64,000 nt of DNA from Devosia sp. (GTDB lineage Bacteria > Pseudomonadota > Alphaproteobacteria > Rhizobiales > Devosiaceae), in contig NZ_CP075529.1 in NCBI RefSeq assembly GCF_025809055.1, forward strand, positions 310,001 through 374,000, read 5' to 3'. Positions 15,178 through 24,269 of this stretch are shown here, in pieces; within the stretch, counting starts at the first letter, position 1, and every line of letters begins with the position of its first letter. The translations under genes were made by a program, and so were the position numbers. The notes below the pieces were generated by a model that ran no database searches, was not told the DNA's origin, and saw only the letters and a list, made by a program, of their open reading frames with translations.

Positions 15178-16464
15178 ATGACCTCTTCGCTTTTCCCGAA
15201 ATTCTTCACCAATTCCGTTGCCGAGACCGATCCGGAGATCGCCGACGCGATCGCAAAGGAACTGGGTCGCCAGCAGCATGAGATCGAGCTGATCGCCTCG
15301 GAGAACATCGTGTCCCAGGCCGTGCTGGAAGCGCAGGGGTCGGTGCTGACCAACAAATATGCCGAGGGCTATCCGGGCAAGCGCTACTATGGCGGCTGCC
15401 AGTTCGTCGACATCGCCGAATCCCTCGCCATCGAGCGCGCCAAAGAGCTCTTTGGCACCAGCTTCGCCAATGTGCAGCCCAATTCCGGCTCGCAGGCCAA
15501 CCAGGGTGTCTATCAGGCGCTGATCCAGCCCGGCGATACTATTCTGGGCATGTCGCTGGATGCTGGTGGTCACCTGACGCACGGCGCCCGCCCCAATCAG
15601 TCCGGCAAGTGGTTCAACGCCATCCAGTACGGGCTGCGCCAGCAGGATGGCCGCGTTGACATGGATCAGGTGCGCAGCCTGGCCCGCGAGCACAAGCCGA
15701 AGATGATCGTCGCCGGCTTCTCCGCCTATTCGCGCATCATGGACTGGGCCGAGTTCCGGGCCATTGCCGACGAGGTCGGTGCCTATCTCTTCGTCGACAT
15801 GGCCCATGTGGCCGGCCTTGTTGCCGGCGGCACCTATCCGAGCCCGTTCCCCCATGCGCATGTGGCGACCACCACCACCCACAAGACCCTGCGTGGTCCG
15901 CGCGGCGGCCTGATCCTCACCAATGACGAGGACATTGCCAAGAAGATCAATTCGGCCATCTTCCCGGGCATCCAGGGCGGACCGCTCATGCACGTCATCG
16001 CCGCTAAGGCCGTGGCCTTCAAGGAAGCGCTGCAGCCCGAGTTCAAGGCCTATGCCCGCCAGGTCGTCGCCAACGCCCAGGTGCTGGCCGAGACCCTGGT
16101 AAAGGGCGGTGTCGACATCGTCTCCGGGGGCACCGACAATCACCTGATGCTGGTCGACCTGCGCCCCAAGGGCCTCACCGGCAAGGCCACCGAGAATGCC
16201 CTGGGCCGCGCCCACATCACCTGCAACAAGAATGCCGTTCCCTTCGATCCGGAAAAGCCGGCCATCACCTCCGGTGTCCGCCTCGGCACCCCGGCAGGGA
16301 CGACCCGTGGTTTCGGCGAGGCCGAATTCAAGCAGGTCGGCGAGCTGATCATCGAGGTTCTCGATGGCCTCAAGACCAATGGCGACGACAACAATGGTGC
16401 CGTGGAAGCTGGGGTTCGCGAAAAGGTACAAACGCTGACCGAACGCTTCCCCATTTACGGCTAA
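15178..16464 (+). CDS. glyA: serine hydroxymethyltransferase
   Basis: PLP enzyme that converts serine and tetrahydrofolate to glycine and 5,10-methylene-THF, the main source of one-carbon units. The PLP lysine is in VATTTTHKTLRGPRGG (Lys236). The substrate region ELIASENIVSQAVLEAQGS and YAEGYPGKRYYGG are family signatures. Length 428 residues is normal. ATG 15178 is chosen over an in-frame GTG at 15166 because MTSSLFPKFF is closer to relatives. An upstream ZTP riboswitch indicates induction when one-carbon folate runs short. nrdR follows by 21 bases. Confidence 0.97.
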   Translation: MTSSLFPKFFTNSVAETDPEIADAIAKELGRQQHEIELIASENIVSQAVLEAQGSVLTNKYAEGYPGKRYYGGCQFVDIAESLAIERAKELFGTSFANVQPNSGSQANQGVYQALIQPGDTILGMSLDAGGHLTHGARPNQSGKWFNAIQYGLRQQDGRVDMDQVRSLAREHKPKMIVAGFSAYSRIMDWAEFRAIADEVGAYLFVDMAHVAGLVAGGTYPSPFPHAHVATTTTHKTLRGPRGGLILTNDEDIAKKINSAIFPGIQGGPLMHVIAAKAVAFKEALQPEFKAYARQVVANAQVLAETLVKGGVDIVSGGTDNHLMLVDLRPKGLTGKATENALGRAHITCNKNAVPFDPEKPAITSGVRLGTPAGTTRGFGEAEFKQVGELIIEVLDGLKTNGDDNNGAVEAGVREKVQTLTERFPIYG

Positions 16465-16485
16465 GTGCGAGAGTAAACGCTAACA

Positions 16486-16962
16486 ATGCGCTGCCCTTAT
16501 TGCGGCAATGACGATACCCAGGTGAAGGATAGCCGCCCGACCGAAGATTCGGGGGCTATCCGTCGCCGCCGCGTGTGCAATGCCTGCGGCGGCCGCTTCA
16601 CCACCTTCGAACGCGTGCAGTTGCGCGAGTTGACCGTCGTCAAGAAAACCGGCCGGAAAGTCCCGTTCGACCGGGAAAAATTGACCCGCTCGGTCAGCAC
16701 CGCCACCCGCAAGCGCGCGGTTGATCCCGAGCGCGTCGAGCGCATGATTTCCGGCATCGTGCGGCAACTCGAAAGCCTGGGTGACGTGGAGATCACCTCC
16801 GACCAGATCGGCGAGTTTGTCATGGAGGGGCTGAAGGGTCTCGACGACGTGGCCTTCGTCCGTTTTGCGAGTGTTTACAAGAACTTCGCCTCGGCCGACG
16901 ACTTCCGGTCCTTCCTTGCCGAGCTGGCGCAGGACGACGCCATTTCCCCCGACGAATACTGA
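16486..16962 (+). CDS. nrdR: transcriptional repressor NrdR
   Basis: Represses ribonucleotide reductase operons in response to bound ATP/dATP. The N-terminal zinc ribbon MRCPYCGNDDTQVKDSR...CNACGGRFTTFERV holds the four cysteines, and an ATP-cone fills residues about 49-139 (VVKKTGRKVPFDREKL to FVRFASVYKNF). Length 158 is standard. The glyA-nrdR pair is conserved across alphaproteobacteria and links one-carbon and deoxynucleotide supply. Confidence 0.96.
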   Translation: MRCPYCGNDDTQVKDSRPTEDSGAIRRRRVCNACGGRFTTFERVQLRELTVVKKTGRKVPFDREKLTRSVSTATRKRAVDPERVERMISGIVRQLESLGDVEITSDQIGEFVMEGLKGLDDVAFVRFASVYKNFASADDFRSFLAELAQDDAISPDEY

Positions 16963-17081
16963 CCCCATCGAGACAGGCGGCAACGGATCATTCATTGCCC
17001 GCAAGGGTTTGAGTGCTCCCGGTGCATCTTTTGCGCTAGGATGGTTCAATACCCGCCGCACGGGTCAGCATGGAGGTCGCC

Positions 17082-17555
17082 GTGGATTCCTATGGTGTCA
17101 AATTCACCTTGCCCGAAGGCGCCGGCAAGGGATTGCATTTCCTGATCGTCGAGGGCCGATCCTACCCTGCCATCGTCGATGAACTGAAGCGGGGCGCCCA
17201 GGCCGTTCTCGAAAAGGCCGGTGCGACGCACGAGTCCGTCGCCGTCCCCAGCGCCATGGAAGTACCGGTCGCTATCGCAATGGCACTTGAGACTGGACGC
17301 TTTGACGGCTATGTGGCTCTTGGATGTGTTATTCGCGGCCAGACCAACCACTATGTTGCGGTGGCCGGTGAAAGCATCCGCGCTCTTGCCGAACTCGCCG
17401 TCGTTGACGCCCTGCCGCTCGGCATCGGCATTCTGACGGTGGAGAACGAGGCTCAGGCCTGGATCAGGGCGCATGTGAACGATCAGGACAGGGGTGGCGA
17501 TGCGGCGCGGGCCGCATTGGCCCTGGCCGATGTGAAGGCGAAGCTGAACGATTAG
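17082..17555 (+). CDS. ribH: 6,7-dimethyl-8-ribityllumazine synthase
   Basis: Penultimate riboflavin step: joins 5-amino-6-ribitylaminouracil with dihydroxybutanone phosphate. Motifs: FLIVEGRSYPAIVDELKRGA (substrate loop), VAVPSAMEVPVAIAMAL and GCVIRGQTNHYVAVAGES with the catalytic His. GTG at 17082 is favoured: GGAGG lies five bases upstream, whereas ATG at 17070 overlaps that site. The protein is then 157 residues. In many relatives ribD and ribE lie between nrdR and ribH; here they are absent. The stop is directly followed by the nusB ATG. Confidence 0.92.
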   Translation: MDSYGVKFTLPEGAGKGLHFLIVEGRSYPAIVDELKRGAQAVLEKAGATHESVAVPSAMEVPVAIAMALETGRFDGYVALGCVIRGQTNHYVAVAGESIRALAELAVVDALPLGIGILTVENEAQAWIRAHVNDQDRGGDAARAALALADVKAKLND

Positions 17556-18041
17556 ATGACTGAACACCCCAAACGCGACCCCGGCGCCCAGCGCCCGGCC
17601 AATCAGCGCGGCGCTGCACGCCTTGCTGCAGTGCAGGCGCTCTACCAGATGGATGTGGGCCGCACGACCCTTGAGGATACGCTGGCCCAGTTCGGCGCCT
17701 TTCATCTGGGTCGCGAGATCGAGGGCGAACAGTACCTGCCGGCAGACGCCGACTTCTTCCGGCAGATCGTCACCGGTGTAACGCGCCACCAACTCGACAT
17801 CGATCCGGCGGTCGACAAGGCCCTTGCCGAATCCTGGCCTATCGAACGCGTTGATGCCACCTTGCGAGCCATTCTGCGCGCCGCCACTTTCGAATTGCTG
17901 CGTCGCCGGGACATTCCCGCCCGTGTCGTCATCACCGAATATGTCGACGTGGCCCGTGCTTTCTACGAGGACGACGCCTCGGGCCTGGTGAATGCAACGC
18001 TCGACGCGATTGCCAAGCAGGTTGGCTCGGACCTCGTCTGA
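17556..18041 (+). CDS. nusB: transcription antitermination factor NusB
   Basis: All-helical RNA-binding protein that acts with NusE (S10) on boxA to prevent early termination in rRNA operons. The 161-residue protein has RGAARLAAVQALYQMDVGRT at the N-terminus and the conserved C-terminal DATLRAILRAATFELL...VVITEYVDVARAF...GLVNATLDAIAKQ. It starts at the base after the ribH stop, as in the widely conserved ribH-nusB pair. Confidence 0.95.
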   Translation: MTEHPKRDPGAQRPANQRGAARLAAVQALYQMDVGRTTLEDTLAQFGAFHLGREIEGEQYLPADADFFRQIVTGVTRHQLDIDPAVDKALAESWPIERVDATLRAILRAATFELLRRRDIPARVVITEYVDVARAFYEDDASGLVNATLDAIAKQVGSDLV

Positions 18042-18109
18042 GAGGGAAATCGGCATTGACGCGATTTGGCCGGCGGCGCACGGTTTGGGCTGCCAGCTAA
18101 GGAACAAAG

Positions 18110-19300
18110 ATGCCCGACAGTCGCAGCCAATCCATTCGCAATATCGGCTTGCTGTCGGTCGTCCAGGCGCTGGGCGGCTCGAACTCTTCGATCATCATGT
18201 CGGTCGCCGCCCTGGCGGCCGTCAATTTCGCACCTGATCAGGCGGCGGCGACCTTGCCGGTCACGGCCATGATCGTGGGGCTGGCTCTGGCGACCTCCAC
18301 GGCCACAATGATCATCTACCGCCTGGGGCGCACCCGCGGACTGATGCTGGGCGCCGCCATCGGTATTCCGGCCTCGGTCGTGGCGACAGTGGCGGTGATC
18401 CTGGGCCAGTTCTACCTGTTTGCGGCCGGCCTTTTCCTTGTCGGCGTATCGGGCGCCTTCATGCAGCAGGTGCGGTTCGCCGCTGCGGATAGCGTCGCGC
18501 CCCAGTTCAAGAGCCAGGCGATTTCCTGGGTCATGTTCGGCGGCGTCGCTGCAGGATTCTTTGGCCCGCAATTGAGCGCATTGACCCGCACCTGGATCCC
18601 GGGCGCCGAGTATGCCGCCAGTTTCATGGTCATCGCGGCACTGTCCCTGGTGTCGGTTCTGGTCCTGTCCGGAACCAGACTGGCGCCAACAGTGGCGCCG
18701 GGCGGAGCGACAGATGTGGGGCGCCCCCTGTCGCAATTGTTGCGTTTGCCGGAAATCGTCCTGCCGATGCTGGGCGCTTCGCTGAGCTATGCGCTGATGA
18801 CCCTGATCATGGTCGCGGCCCCACTGGCCATGGTGCATTTGTGCGGGCATTCGCCCAGCGAGGCGGCGGGCGTGATCCAGTGGCACGTGGTCGCCATGTT
18901 CGCGCCCAGCTTTGTGACCGGTGCCATCATCAAGCGCCTCGGTGCCGCATTGGTGACGGCCCTGGGATTACTGCTGATCATTGCCTGCGCGGTCATTGCG
19001 CTCAACGGCATCACAGTGGCCCATTTCACCGCGACCCTGGTCCTGCTGGGTATTGGCTGGAATTTCGGCTTTATCGGCTCAACGTCCATGCTCGCCGCGA
19101 GCTACCGGCCACAGGAGGCGGGCAGGGTGCAAGCGGTCAACGAGCAGGTGGTGTTTGGCGCCAGCGCGATTGCCTCGCTCAGCTCGGGCTTTCTGCTGCA
19201 ATTGCTGGGTTGGGAAGCCATCAACGTGATCGCCATTCCCGTCGCCTGCCTTGCGATCGTCCTGCTTGGCCTGGGCACCTGGCGCCGCGCCCCCGCCTGA
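18110..19300 (+). CDS. MFS transporter
   Basis: A 396-residue protein with about 12 hydrophobic helices and a loop RLGRTRGLMLGA after helix 2-3, where the major-facilitator motif A (GxLaDrxGrrr) should be; here it is partly degenerate. Related alphaproteobacterial proteins are annotated simply as MFS transporters with no known substrate. ATG 18110 follows AAGGAAC. It is 68 bases after nusB and ends at a bidirectional terminator. Confidence 0.85.
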   Translation: MPDSRSQSIRNIGLLSVVQALGGSNSSIIMSVAALAAVNFAPDQAAATLPVTAMIVGLALATSTATMIIYRLGRTRGLMLGAAIGIPASVVATVAVILGQFYLFAAGLFLVGVSGAFMQQVRFAAADSVAPQFKSQAISWVMFGGVAAGFFGPQLSALTRTWIPGAEYAASFMVIAALSLVSVLVLSGTRLAPTVAPGGATDVGRPLSQLLRLPEIVLPMLGASLSYALMTLIMVAAPLAMVHLCGHSPSEAAGVIQWHVVAMFAPSFVTGAIIKRLGAALVTALGLLLIIACAVIALNGITVAHFTATLVLLGIGWNFGFIGSTSMLAASYRPQEAGRVQAVNEQVVFGASAIASLSSGFLLQLLGWEAINVIAIPVACLAIVLLGLGTWRRAPA

Positions 19301-19302
19301 AC

Positions 19303-19334
19303 AAAAAAGGCCCCGGGGGAAGCCGGGGCCTTCA
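19303..19334. terminator. bidirectional terminator between MFS and bamE
   Basis: Stem GGCCCCGG (19309-19316) / CCGGGGCC (19323-19330) with AAAAAA on its left and TT on its right. It serves the plus-strand MFS gene and, with its T-run on the minus strand, the convergent bamE gene. Confidence 0.8.
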
Positions 19335-19354
19335 TTGAAATCTGTGCGCCGTTC

Positions 19355-19792
19355 CTAGAACGAGGACATGATCGATTCGATAAATGTCCGGTCTTCGCCG
19401 AATGACGGCGTGCGGCGGCTTTCGATGGTCACGACCTTTCCGTCGGTCAGGCCATAGACGGCCTTGTCGACCACCTTCTTGTTCCGGTCGAAATAGACCG
19501 CGAGAACGGTGCGTTCCTGCACCATGGTCATGCCGAACGAGGTCTGCTGTACTTTGGTCTCGACATAGTACCACGCGGACTGGTCGCCGAATGTATTGGT
19601 CGACTGCGGCGAGCCCAGCACCAGGGTAACGAGTTGCTGGCTCTGGCCGGGACGAATCTGCTGCAGTGCGCTGTCGGGAATCTCATAGCCCTGTGTGCGC
19701 TTGGTGACGAGCGACGTGCTGCTGGTGCAGCCGGCAAGGGCAACGGCCAGCACGGCGGCGGCAACGGAAGCTTTGGCAAGACGCAAGGGCAT
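19355..19792 (-). CDS. bamE: outer membrane assembly lipoprotein BamE (SmpA/OmlA)
   Basis: Lipoprotein subunit of the Bam complex that folds outer-membrane beta-barrels. The 145-residue protein has a lipoprotein signal with lipobox LAGC (Cys22). Its SmpA/OmlA fold follows, with IRPGQSQQLVTLVLGSPQST and WYYVETK, typical of the family. It is divergent from the bc1-chaperone gene, an arrangement common in rhizobia. Confidence 0.92.
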   Translation of the reverse strand: MPLRLAKASVAAAVLAVALAGCTSSTSLVTKRTQGYEIPDSALQQIRPGQSQQLVTLVLGSPQSTNTFGDQSAWYYVETKVQQTSFGMTMVQERTVLAVYFDRNKKVVDKAVYGLTDGKVVTIESRRTPSFGEDRTFIESIMSSF

Positions 19793-19796
19793 GAAT

Positions 19797-19826
19797 TTGA
19801 CTTTCCCAGTGGCTCTCGACTATAGG
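19797..19826 (+). promoter_or_regulatory. possible sigma-70 promoter for the UQCC-type gene
   Basis: TTGACT (19797-19802), an 18-base spacer and TATAGG (19821-19826) lie in the divergent bamE gap, 130 bases before the downstream start codon. The match is good at both boxes, but it was found by eye only. Confidence 0.45.
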
Positions 19827-19957
19827 CGTGACAATCAGGCGCGTGCCCAATGGCCGCCGGAATGTGTAGCTGTCAACCTGCTGATCTGGCAAGCTGGCAA
19901 TGGCCCGGCAGCCTCATTTGCCCGTGTTTGACCCACAAAGGTGCCGAGCGCAATCCC

Positions 19958-20485
19958 ATGATCTGGTCCTTGTTTCGCAAGAACTCTGCCACAGAGCCGG
20001 TTTACGCCGTCTATAATTCCATTGTGGCGCAATCCCGGCAGCCGCTTTTCTATGCCGAGTGGGGCGTGCCGGACACGGTCACCGGCCGTTTCGACATGAT
20101 CAGCCTGCACCTGGCGCTGCTGTTTCGCCGGTTGCGCAAGGAATCCGAGGAGTCCAAGGCCTTCAGCCAGGCGGTGTTCGACCTGTTTTTCAAGGACATG
20201 GACCGCTCCCTTCGCGAAATGGGTGTGACCGATCTCGGCATTCCCAAGAAGATTCAGAAGATGGGCAACATCTTCTTTGGCATGTTGGCCGCGATGAGCG
20301 AGGCCATGGATAGAAACGATCGCGATGCTTTGGCGGGCGTTTTGGCGCGCAACGTCTTCGACGCCGATCAGCAGGTCCATGCCCAGGAATTGGCGGCCTA
20401 TCTGTTGGCCCGGGACGCCGATCTGGCCGCACAGAATCCGGCGGGCATTCTCGCTGGGCACCTGAACTTCGGCATTGCCGCATGA
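19958..20485 (+). CDS. ubiquinol-cytochrome c chaperone family protein (CBP3-like)
   Basis: A 175-residue, mostly helical protein of the CBP3/UQCC1 family, which assists cytochrome b insertion into the bc1 complex in mitochondria and probably in alphaproteobacteria. Visible features: LFYAEWGVPDTVTGRFDMISLHLALLFRRL and FFKDMDRSLREMGVTDLGIPKKIQKMG, the most conserved blocks of the family. ATG 19958 is chosen because family similarity starts there. Its stop overlaps the next gene (ATGA at 20482-20485). The role is by homology only. Confidence 0.88.
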   Translation: MIWSLFRKNSATEPVYAVYNSIVAQSRQPLFYAEWGVPDTVTGRFDMISLHLALLFRRLRKESEESKAFSQAVFDLFFKDMDRSLREMGVTDLGIPKKIQKMGNIFFGMLAAMSEAMDRNDRDALAGVLARNVFDADQQVHAQELAAYLLARDADLAAQNPAGILAGHLNFGIAA

Positions 20486-21030
20486 GCGAGAAAAACGCAC
20501 CGCTGTTCGATGCCGTCGTTCGCATCGACAAGCTGCCTGCCTCGGGCAGGTCGGTGTCCATCGACGCGGACGCGGCAACGCGCGCCGCGATTGCCGAGGC
20601 GATGAACATTCTCTCGGTCGAGCAATTTGTGGCCAAGCTCACCGTGGTTCCGCTGAGGGGCGGCTTGCGGGCCCAGGGACGGCTTGAGGCGAGGGTCACT
20701 CAGGCATCGGTCGTCACCCAGAGCCCGGTGTCCCAAACCGTTTCCGAAGAGATAGACCGCGTCTTCCTGCCCGCCGGCCGGGACAAGCCGGCGGCCCCGG
20801 GTTCGGAAATCTATGTCGATCTAGAAGATGATGACTTCCCCGATCATATCGAGGGGCCCGAAGTAGATTTGAGCGCCCTTGTACTCGAGACGCTGGCCCT
20901 TGCCCTCGATCCCTATCCGCGCCTTGAAGGCGAATCCCTGACCGATCTCGATCTCAAGCCGGAGGGGCCGGAAGGCGGAGCCTTCGCCAAGCTTGCCGCG
21001 CTAAAGCGCGATGATGGCGAGAAATCCTAG
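20482..21030 (+). CDS. DUF177 (YceD) family protein
   Basis: A 182-residue acidic protein of the YceD/DUF177 family, linked to 23S rRNA and large-subunit assembly; in many bacteria it precedes rpmF-plsX-fabH. Typical features are RGGLRAQGRLEARVTQASVVTQSPVS (the variable-cysteine region, here without the cysteine) and EGPEVDLSALVLETLALALDPYPR. rpmF is not present here, so the usual rpmF link is broken. plsX follows after about 140 bases. Confidence 0.85.
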   Translation: MSEKNAPLFDAVVRIDKLPASGRSVSIDADAATRAAIAEAMNILSVEQFVAKLTVVPLRGGLRAQGRLEARVTQASVVTQSPVSQTVSEEIDRVFLPAGRDKPAAPGSEIYVDLEDDDFPDHIEGPEVDLSALVLETLALALDPYPRLEGESLTDLDLKPEGPEGGAFAKLAALKRDDGEKS

Positions 21031-21168
21031 AGTTCCCATCCCCCAATTCACTGCAGTGTCTGCCCGGTGGCGGCCGGGGCAGGTGGTCTCCTGGGGATCG
21101 GGGCTTGCACCGACTCGATGATGGGATATGTTGCAGGCCTGCCCTAAGGGGCCAAAATACGGGCTGAA

Positions 21169-22239
21169 ATGACCGATTCTATTACGATTTCCGTGGATGC
21201 CATGGGTGGCGACAATGCGCCCCGCGCGGTTATCCATGGCGCCCATCTGGCCCTCAAGGAACGCAAGAATACGCGCTTCGTCTTTCATGGCCTGAAAGAC
21301 CAGATCGATCCCTTGATCGAGGAGTTTCCTGCGCTGAAGCCGGTGTCCACAGTGCGTCACTGTGAGACCGTCATCGCGATGGACGAGAAGCCCAGCCAGG
21401 CCCTGCGCAAGGGCAAGGGCACGTCATCCATGTGGATGGCAATTCAGTCCGTGAAGGACGGCGAGGCTGATGTGGCCATTTCCGGCGGCAATACCGGTGC
21501 CCTGATGGCCATGGCGACCTTCTGCCTCAGGCCAATGGAGGGGATTTCCCGCCCCGGTATCGCTGCCATCTGGCCGACGCTGCGCTCCGACATCATCGTG
21601 CTCGACATGGGCGCGACCATTGGCGCCGACGCCCAGCAGCTCGTGGACTATGCCATTCTCGGATCGGCCCTGGCTCGCGCATTGTTCGATTCTGACAGTC
21701 CCTCCGTGGGGTTGCTGAATGTGGGAACCGAGGAAGTGAAGGGCCTTGAGTCCATCAAAGAAGCCGGCCGCGTCCTCACCCAGGCCAGTGGGGCCGGCTT
21801 CACCTATCACGGCTTCGTCGAAGGCGACGACATCGGCAAGGGTACTGTCGATGTGGTGGTGACTGAAGGTTTTGTCGGCAATATTGCCCTCAAGACTGCG
21901 GAGGGTACGGCCCGCCAGGTCGGCTACTATCTGCGCAGCGCTCTCAAATCCAACCTGATGAGCCGCATCGGCGCACTCTTTGCCACCTCCGCGCTCAATG
22001 CGCTGCGGCGCAAAATGGACCCCAGGACCGTCAATGGCGGCGTGTTCATGGGTCTTAACGGCATTGTCATCAAGTCCCACGGCGGAACAGACGAAATCGG
22101 CTACAAAAGCGCCCTCGGTTTGGCCTATGAAATGGCGCGCAGCAAGCTCATGGACAAGGTCGGCGACACGATGCAGCGTTTCCCTATCAACAAGGCGGAG
22201 CCAGTCCCGCCCAATGATTCCGAGGCAAAGTCGGCGTGA
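21169..22239 (+). CDS. plsX: phosphate acyltransferase PlsX
   Basis: Makes acyl-phosphate from acyl-ACP for phospholipid synthesis by PlsY, at the inner face of the membrane. Signatures: ISVDAMGGDNAPRAVI at the N-terminus, AISGGNTGALMAMA near residue 104 and a long helical C-terminus with GGVFMGLNGIVIKSHGG. Length 356 is normal. The stop overlaps the GTG start of fabH, giving coupling of two fatty-acid genes. Confidence 0.96.
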   Translation: MTDSITISVDAMGGDNAPRAVIHGAHLALKERKNTRFVFHGLKDQIDPLIEEFPALKPVSTVRHCETVIAMDEKPSQALRKGKGTSSMWMAIQSVKDGEADVAISGGNTGALMAMATFCLRPMEGISRPGIAAIWPTLRSDIIVLDMGATIGADAQQLVDYAILGSALARALFDSDSPSVGLLNVGTEEVKGLESIKEAGRVLTQASGAGFTYHGFVEGDDIGKGTVDVVVTEGFVGNIALKTAEGTARQVGYYLRSALKSNLMSRIGALFATSALNALRRKMDPRTVNGGVFMGLNGIVIKSHGGTDEIGYKSALGLAYEMARSKLMDKVGDTMQRFPINKAEPVPPNDSEAKSA

Positions 22240-23213
22240 CCAGAATACGTTCCGTCATTCGTGGAGTTGGCAGCTACCTGCCGGCACGGGTCGTCTCCAA
22301 CGAAGAGTTGGCCAAGACCGTCGACACCTCCGACGAGTGGATCCAGCAGCGGGTCGGTATCCGGCAGCGCCACATCGCGGCCGAGGGCGAATTCACGTCC
22401 GACCTTGCGGTTGCCGCGGCGCGCAATGCCCTGTCCGATGCCGGTCTGACGCCGGACGACATCGATCTCATCATCGTCGCCACAACGACACCGGACTATA
22501 CATTTCCCTCGGCTGCGACCCTTGTGCAGAACAAGCTCGGCATGCGCCACGGCTTTGCCTTCGACATCCAGGCCGTCTGCTCAGGATTTGTCTATGCGGT
22601 CACGACCGCGGACAGCTACATCAAGAACGGACTGGCCCGCCGCGTCGTGGTCATCGGCGCCGAGACATTTTCGCGGCTGCTGGATTGGACCGATCGCACC
22701 ACCTGCGTCCTCTTCGGCGACGGCGCCGGGGCGGTTGTCATGGAGCGCGTGGACCTGGCCGAAGATGCGCCCGAGCAGGGGGTTCTTGCATCGGCGTTGC
22801 GCTCGGACGGGCAATATTGGGACAAGCTCTATGTAGATGGCGGGCCGTCCACGACCGGCACGACCGGGCACGTCCATATGCAGGGTCCAGAGGTCTTCCG
22901 CCATGCGGTCGGCAAGATCACGGACGTGGTCTATGCCACGCTCGAGCAGTCCGGCTACACGGTGGATGATCTCGACTGGTTCGTGCCCCACCAGGCCAAT
23001 AAACGCATCATCGACGGGGCCGGCGCCAAGCTCGGCTTGCCGACCGAGAAGGTTGTGGCCACCGTTGACCGGCACGCCAACACTTCGGCCGCCTCCGTCC
23101 CTCTGGCGCTCAGCGTGGCCGTGGCTGACGGCCGGATCAAGCGGGGCGATTTGGTGATGATCGAAGCCATGGGCGGCGGCTTCACATGGGGTGCCTCCCT
23201 CATTCGCTGGTAG
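22236..23213 (+). CDS. fabH: 3-oxoacyl-[ACP] synthase III
   Basis: Begins fatty-acid chains by condensing acetyl-CoA with malonyl-ACP. The catalytic triad is visible: Cys115 in DIQAVCSGFVYA, His252 in FVPHQANKRI and Asn282 in RHANTSAASVP. GTG start at 22236 overlaps the plsX stop. 325 residues. Followed after 213 bases by ihfA, the same order as in rhizobia. Confidence 0.96.
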   Translation: MTRIRSVIRGVGSYLPARVVSNEELAKTVDTSDEWIQQRVGIRQRHIAAEGEFTSDLAVAAARNALSDAGLTPDDIDLIIVATTTPDYTFPSAATLVQNKLGMRHGFAFDIQAVCSGFVYAVTTADSYIKNGLARRVVVIGAETFSRLLDWTDRTTCVLFGDGAGAVVMERVDLAEDAPEQGVLASALRSDGQYWDKLYVDGGPSTTGTTGHVHMQGPEVFRHAVGKITDVVYATLEQSGYTVDDLDWFVPHQANKRIIDGAGAKLGLPTEKVVATVDRHANTSAASVPLALSVAVADGRIKRGDLVMIEAMGGGFTWGASLIRW

Positions 23214-23227
23214 CGATCAAACGTGCA

Positions 23228-23256
23228 TTGACCATAGACGTTTCAAGGCGTTAGTC
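23228..23256 (+). promoter_or_regulatory. possible promoter for ihfA
   Basis: TTGACC (23228-23233), a 17-base spacer and TTAGTC (23251-23256) lie just after fabH and about 170 bases before ihfA. The -10 box is weak, so this is tentative. Confidence 0.35.
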
Positions 23257-23426
23257 TGATTTCCGGGTGGAACAATTGTGGGCACCAGGCGCTTAAGCGT
23301 TTGCGGTCCTCGATCGGGCAGGGTCGTTTCTGGTCGGCGCCACGGAAGGTCACGTGCGTCGTCTGGAGGGAGGTCCTGCCTAAACCGCAAGGCCAATCGA
23401 TCCAGGCTCACTTGAGGGGGATATGA

Positions 23427-23738
23427 ATGACGCAGAAGACCGTAACGCGGGCCGACCTTGCGGAGGCCGTGTATGGCATGGTTGGTCTGTCCCGAACCGA
23501 ATCGGCAGAACTTGTGGAGCGCGTGCTCGAACTGGTCACGGACGCTCTGGTTGCCGGTCAGAACGTGAAATTGTCGTCATTCGGGTCTTTTCAGGTTCGA
23601 TCGAAAAACGAACGAATAGGCCGCAATCCCAAGACTGGCGAGGAAGTGCCGATCCTGCCCCGGCAGGTTCTTGTGTTCAAACCGTCCAATGTGTTGAAGT
23701 CCAAGATCAACAAGTCTATGGTCACCTCTGGTAAATAA
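23427..23738 (+). CDS. ihfA: integration host factor subunit alpha
   Basis: Sequence-guided DNA-bending protein, acting as a heterodimer with IhfB in replication, transcription and recombination. The 103-residue HU/IHF protein has the DNA-intercalating arm GRNPKTGEEVPILPRQVLVFKPSNVLK with the conserved Pro, and KLSSFGSFQVR before it. The N-terminal TRADLAEAVYGMVGLSRTES is typical of IhfA. A MerR-type gene follows 27 bases later, a conserved order. Confidence 0.94.
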   Translation: MTQKTVTRADLAEAVYGMVGLSRTESAELVERVLELVTDALVAGQNVKLSSFGSFQVRSKNERIGRNPKTGEEVPILPRQVLVFKPSNVLKSKINKSMVTSGK

Positions 23739-23765
23739 GGCTTTCTTTCCAGGGGGAGTCGCTGT

Positions 23766-24221
23766 TTGGACAAGTCGCCGGACGCGTTCCGCACCATTTC
23801 GGAGGCCGCTGAGGAGCTCGATCTGCCTCAGCACGTGCTCCGTTTCTGGGAGACACGCTTCGCCACCATCAAGCCACTGAAGCGCGGTGGCGGGCGCCGC
23901 TATTATCGCCCTGACGATGTCATGCTGCTGCGCGGCATTCGGCATCTGCTCTACGATCAGGGTTTTACCATCAAGGGTGTCCAGAAGATCCTCAAGGATC
24001 AGGGCCCGCGCTATGTGATTGCCGTCGGCGAAGGCAAGGGACTGGATGAAATCCTGCCCCTGATCGAACAGGCCGAGGCCGCGGGAGACGAGGCGGAGCT
24101 CGAAGAAGCCACCATGCTCGCCAGTCCTGCCCTGGACGAAGAGTCGCGAAACAAGCTCTCCGAAGTCCTTCGGGACCTGCTGGAATGCAAGCGAATCCTG
24201 GAGCGGGCGCGAGAGCACTAG
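23766..24221 (+). CDS. MerR family transcriptional regulator
   Basis: A 151-residue regulator with an N-terminal MerR helix-turn-helix: RTISEAAEELDLPQHVLRFWETRF, then the wing KRGGGRRYYRPDDVMLLRGI, then a short helical dimerisation region. This ihfA-linked MerR form is widespread in alphaproteobacteria and has no known ligand; no cysteine-rich metal site is visible. Translation seems to start at TTG 23766, with AGGGGGAG about ten bases upstream. Confidence 0.88.
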   Translation: MDKSPDAFRTISEAAEELDLPQHVLRFWETRFATIKPLKRGGGRRYYRPDDVMLLRGIRHLLYDQGFTIKGVQKILKDQGPRYVIAVGEGKGLDEILPLIEQAEAAGDEAELEEATMLASPALDEESRNKLSEVLRDLLECKRILERAREH

Positions 24222-24269
24222 CACTCAAGAACGCCCAAACAGGAAAGGCCCGACTTACCTGCTCGCCAT

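Noticed and set aside
15163..16431. 422-codon minus-strand open frame over glyA
   Set aside because: Exact antisense of glyA in the codon-complementary frame; a typical GC shadow.
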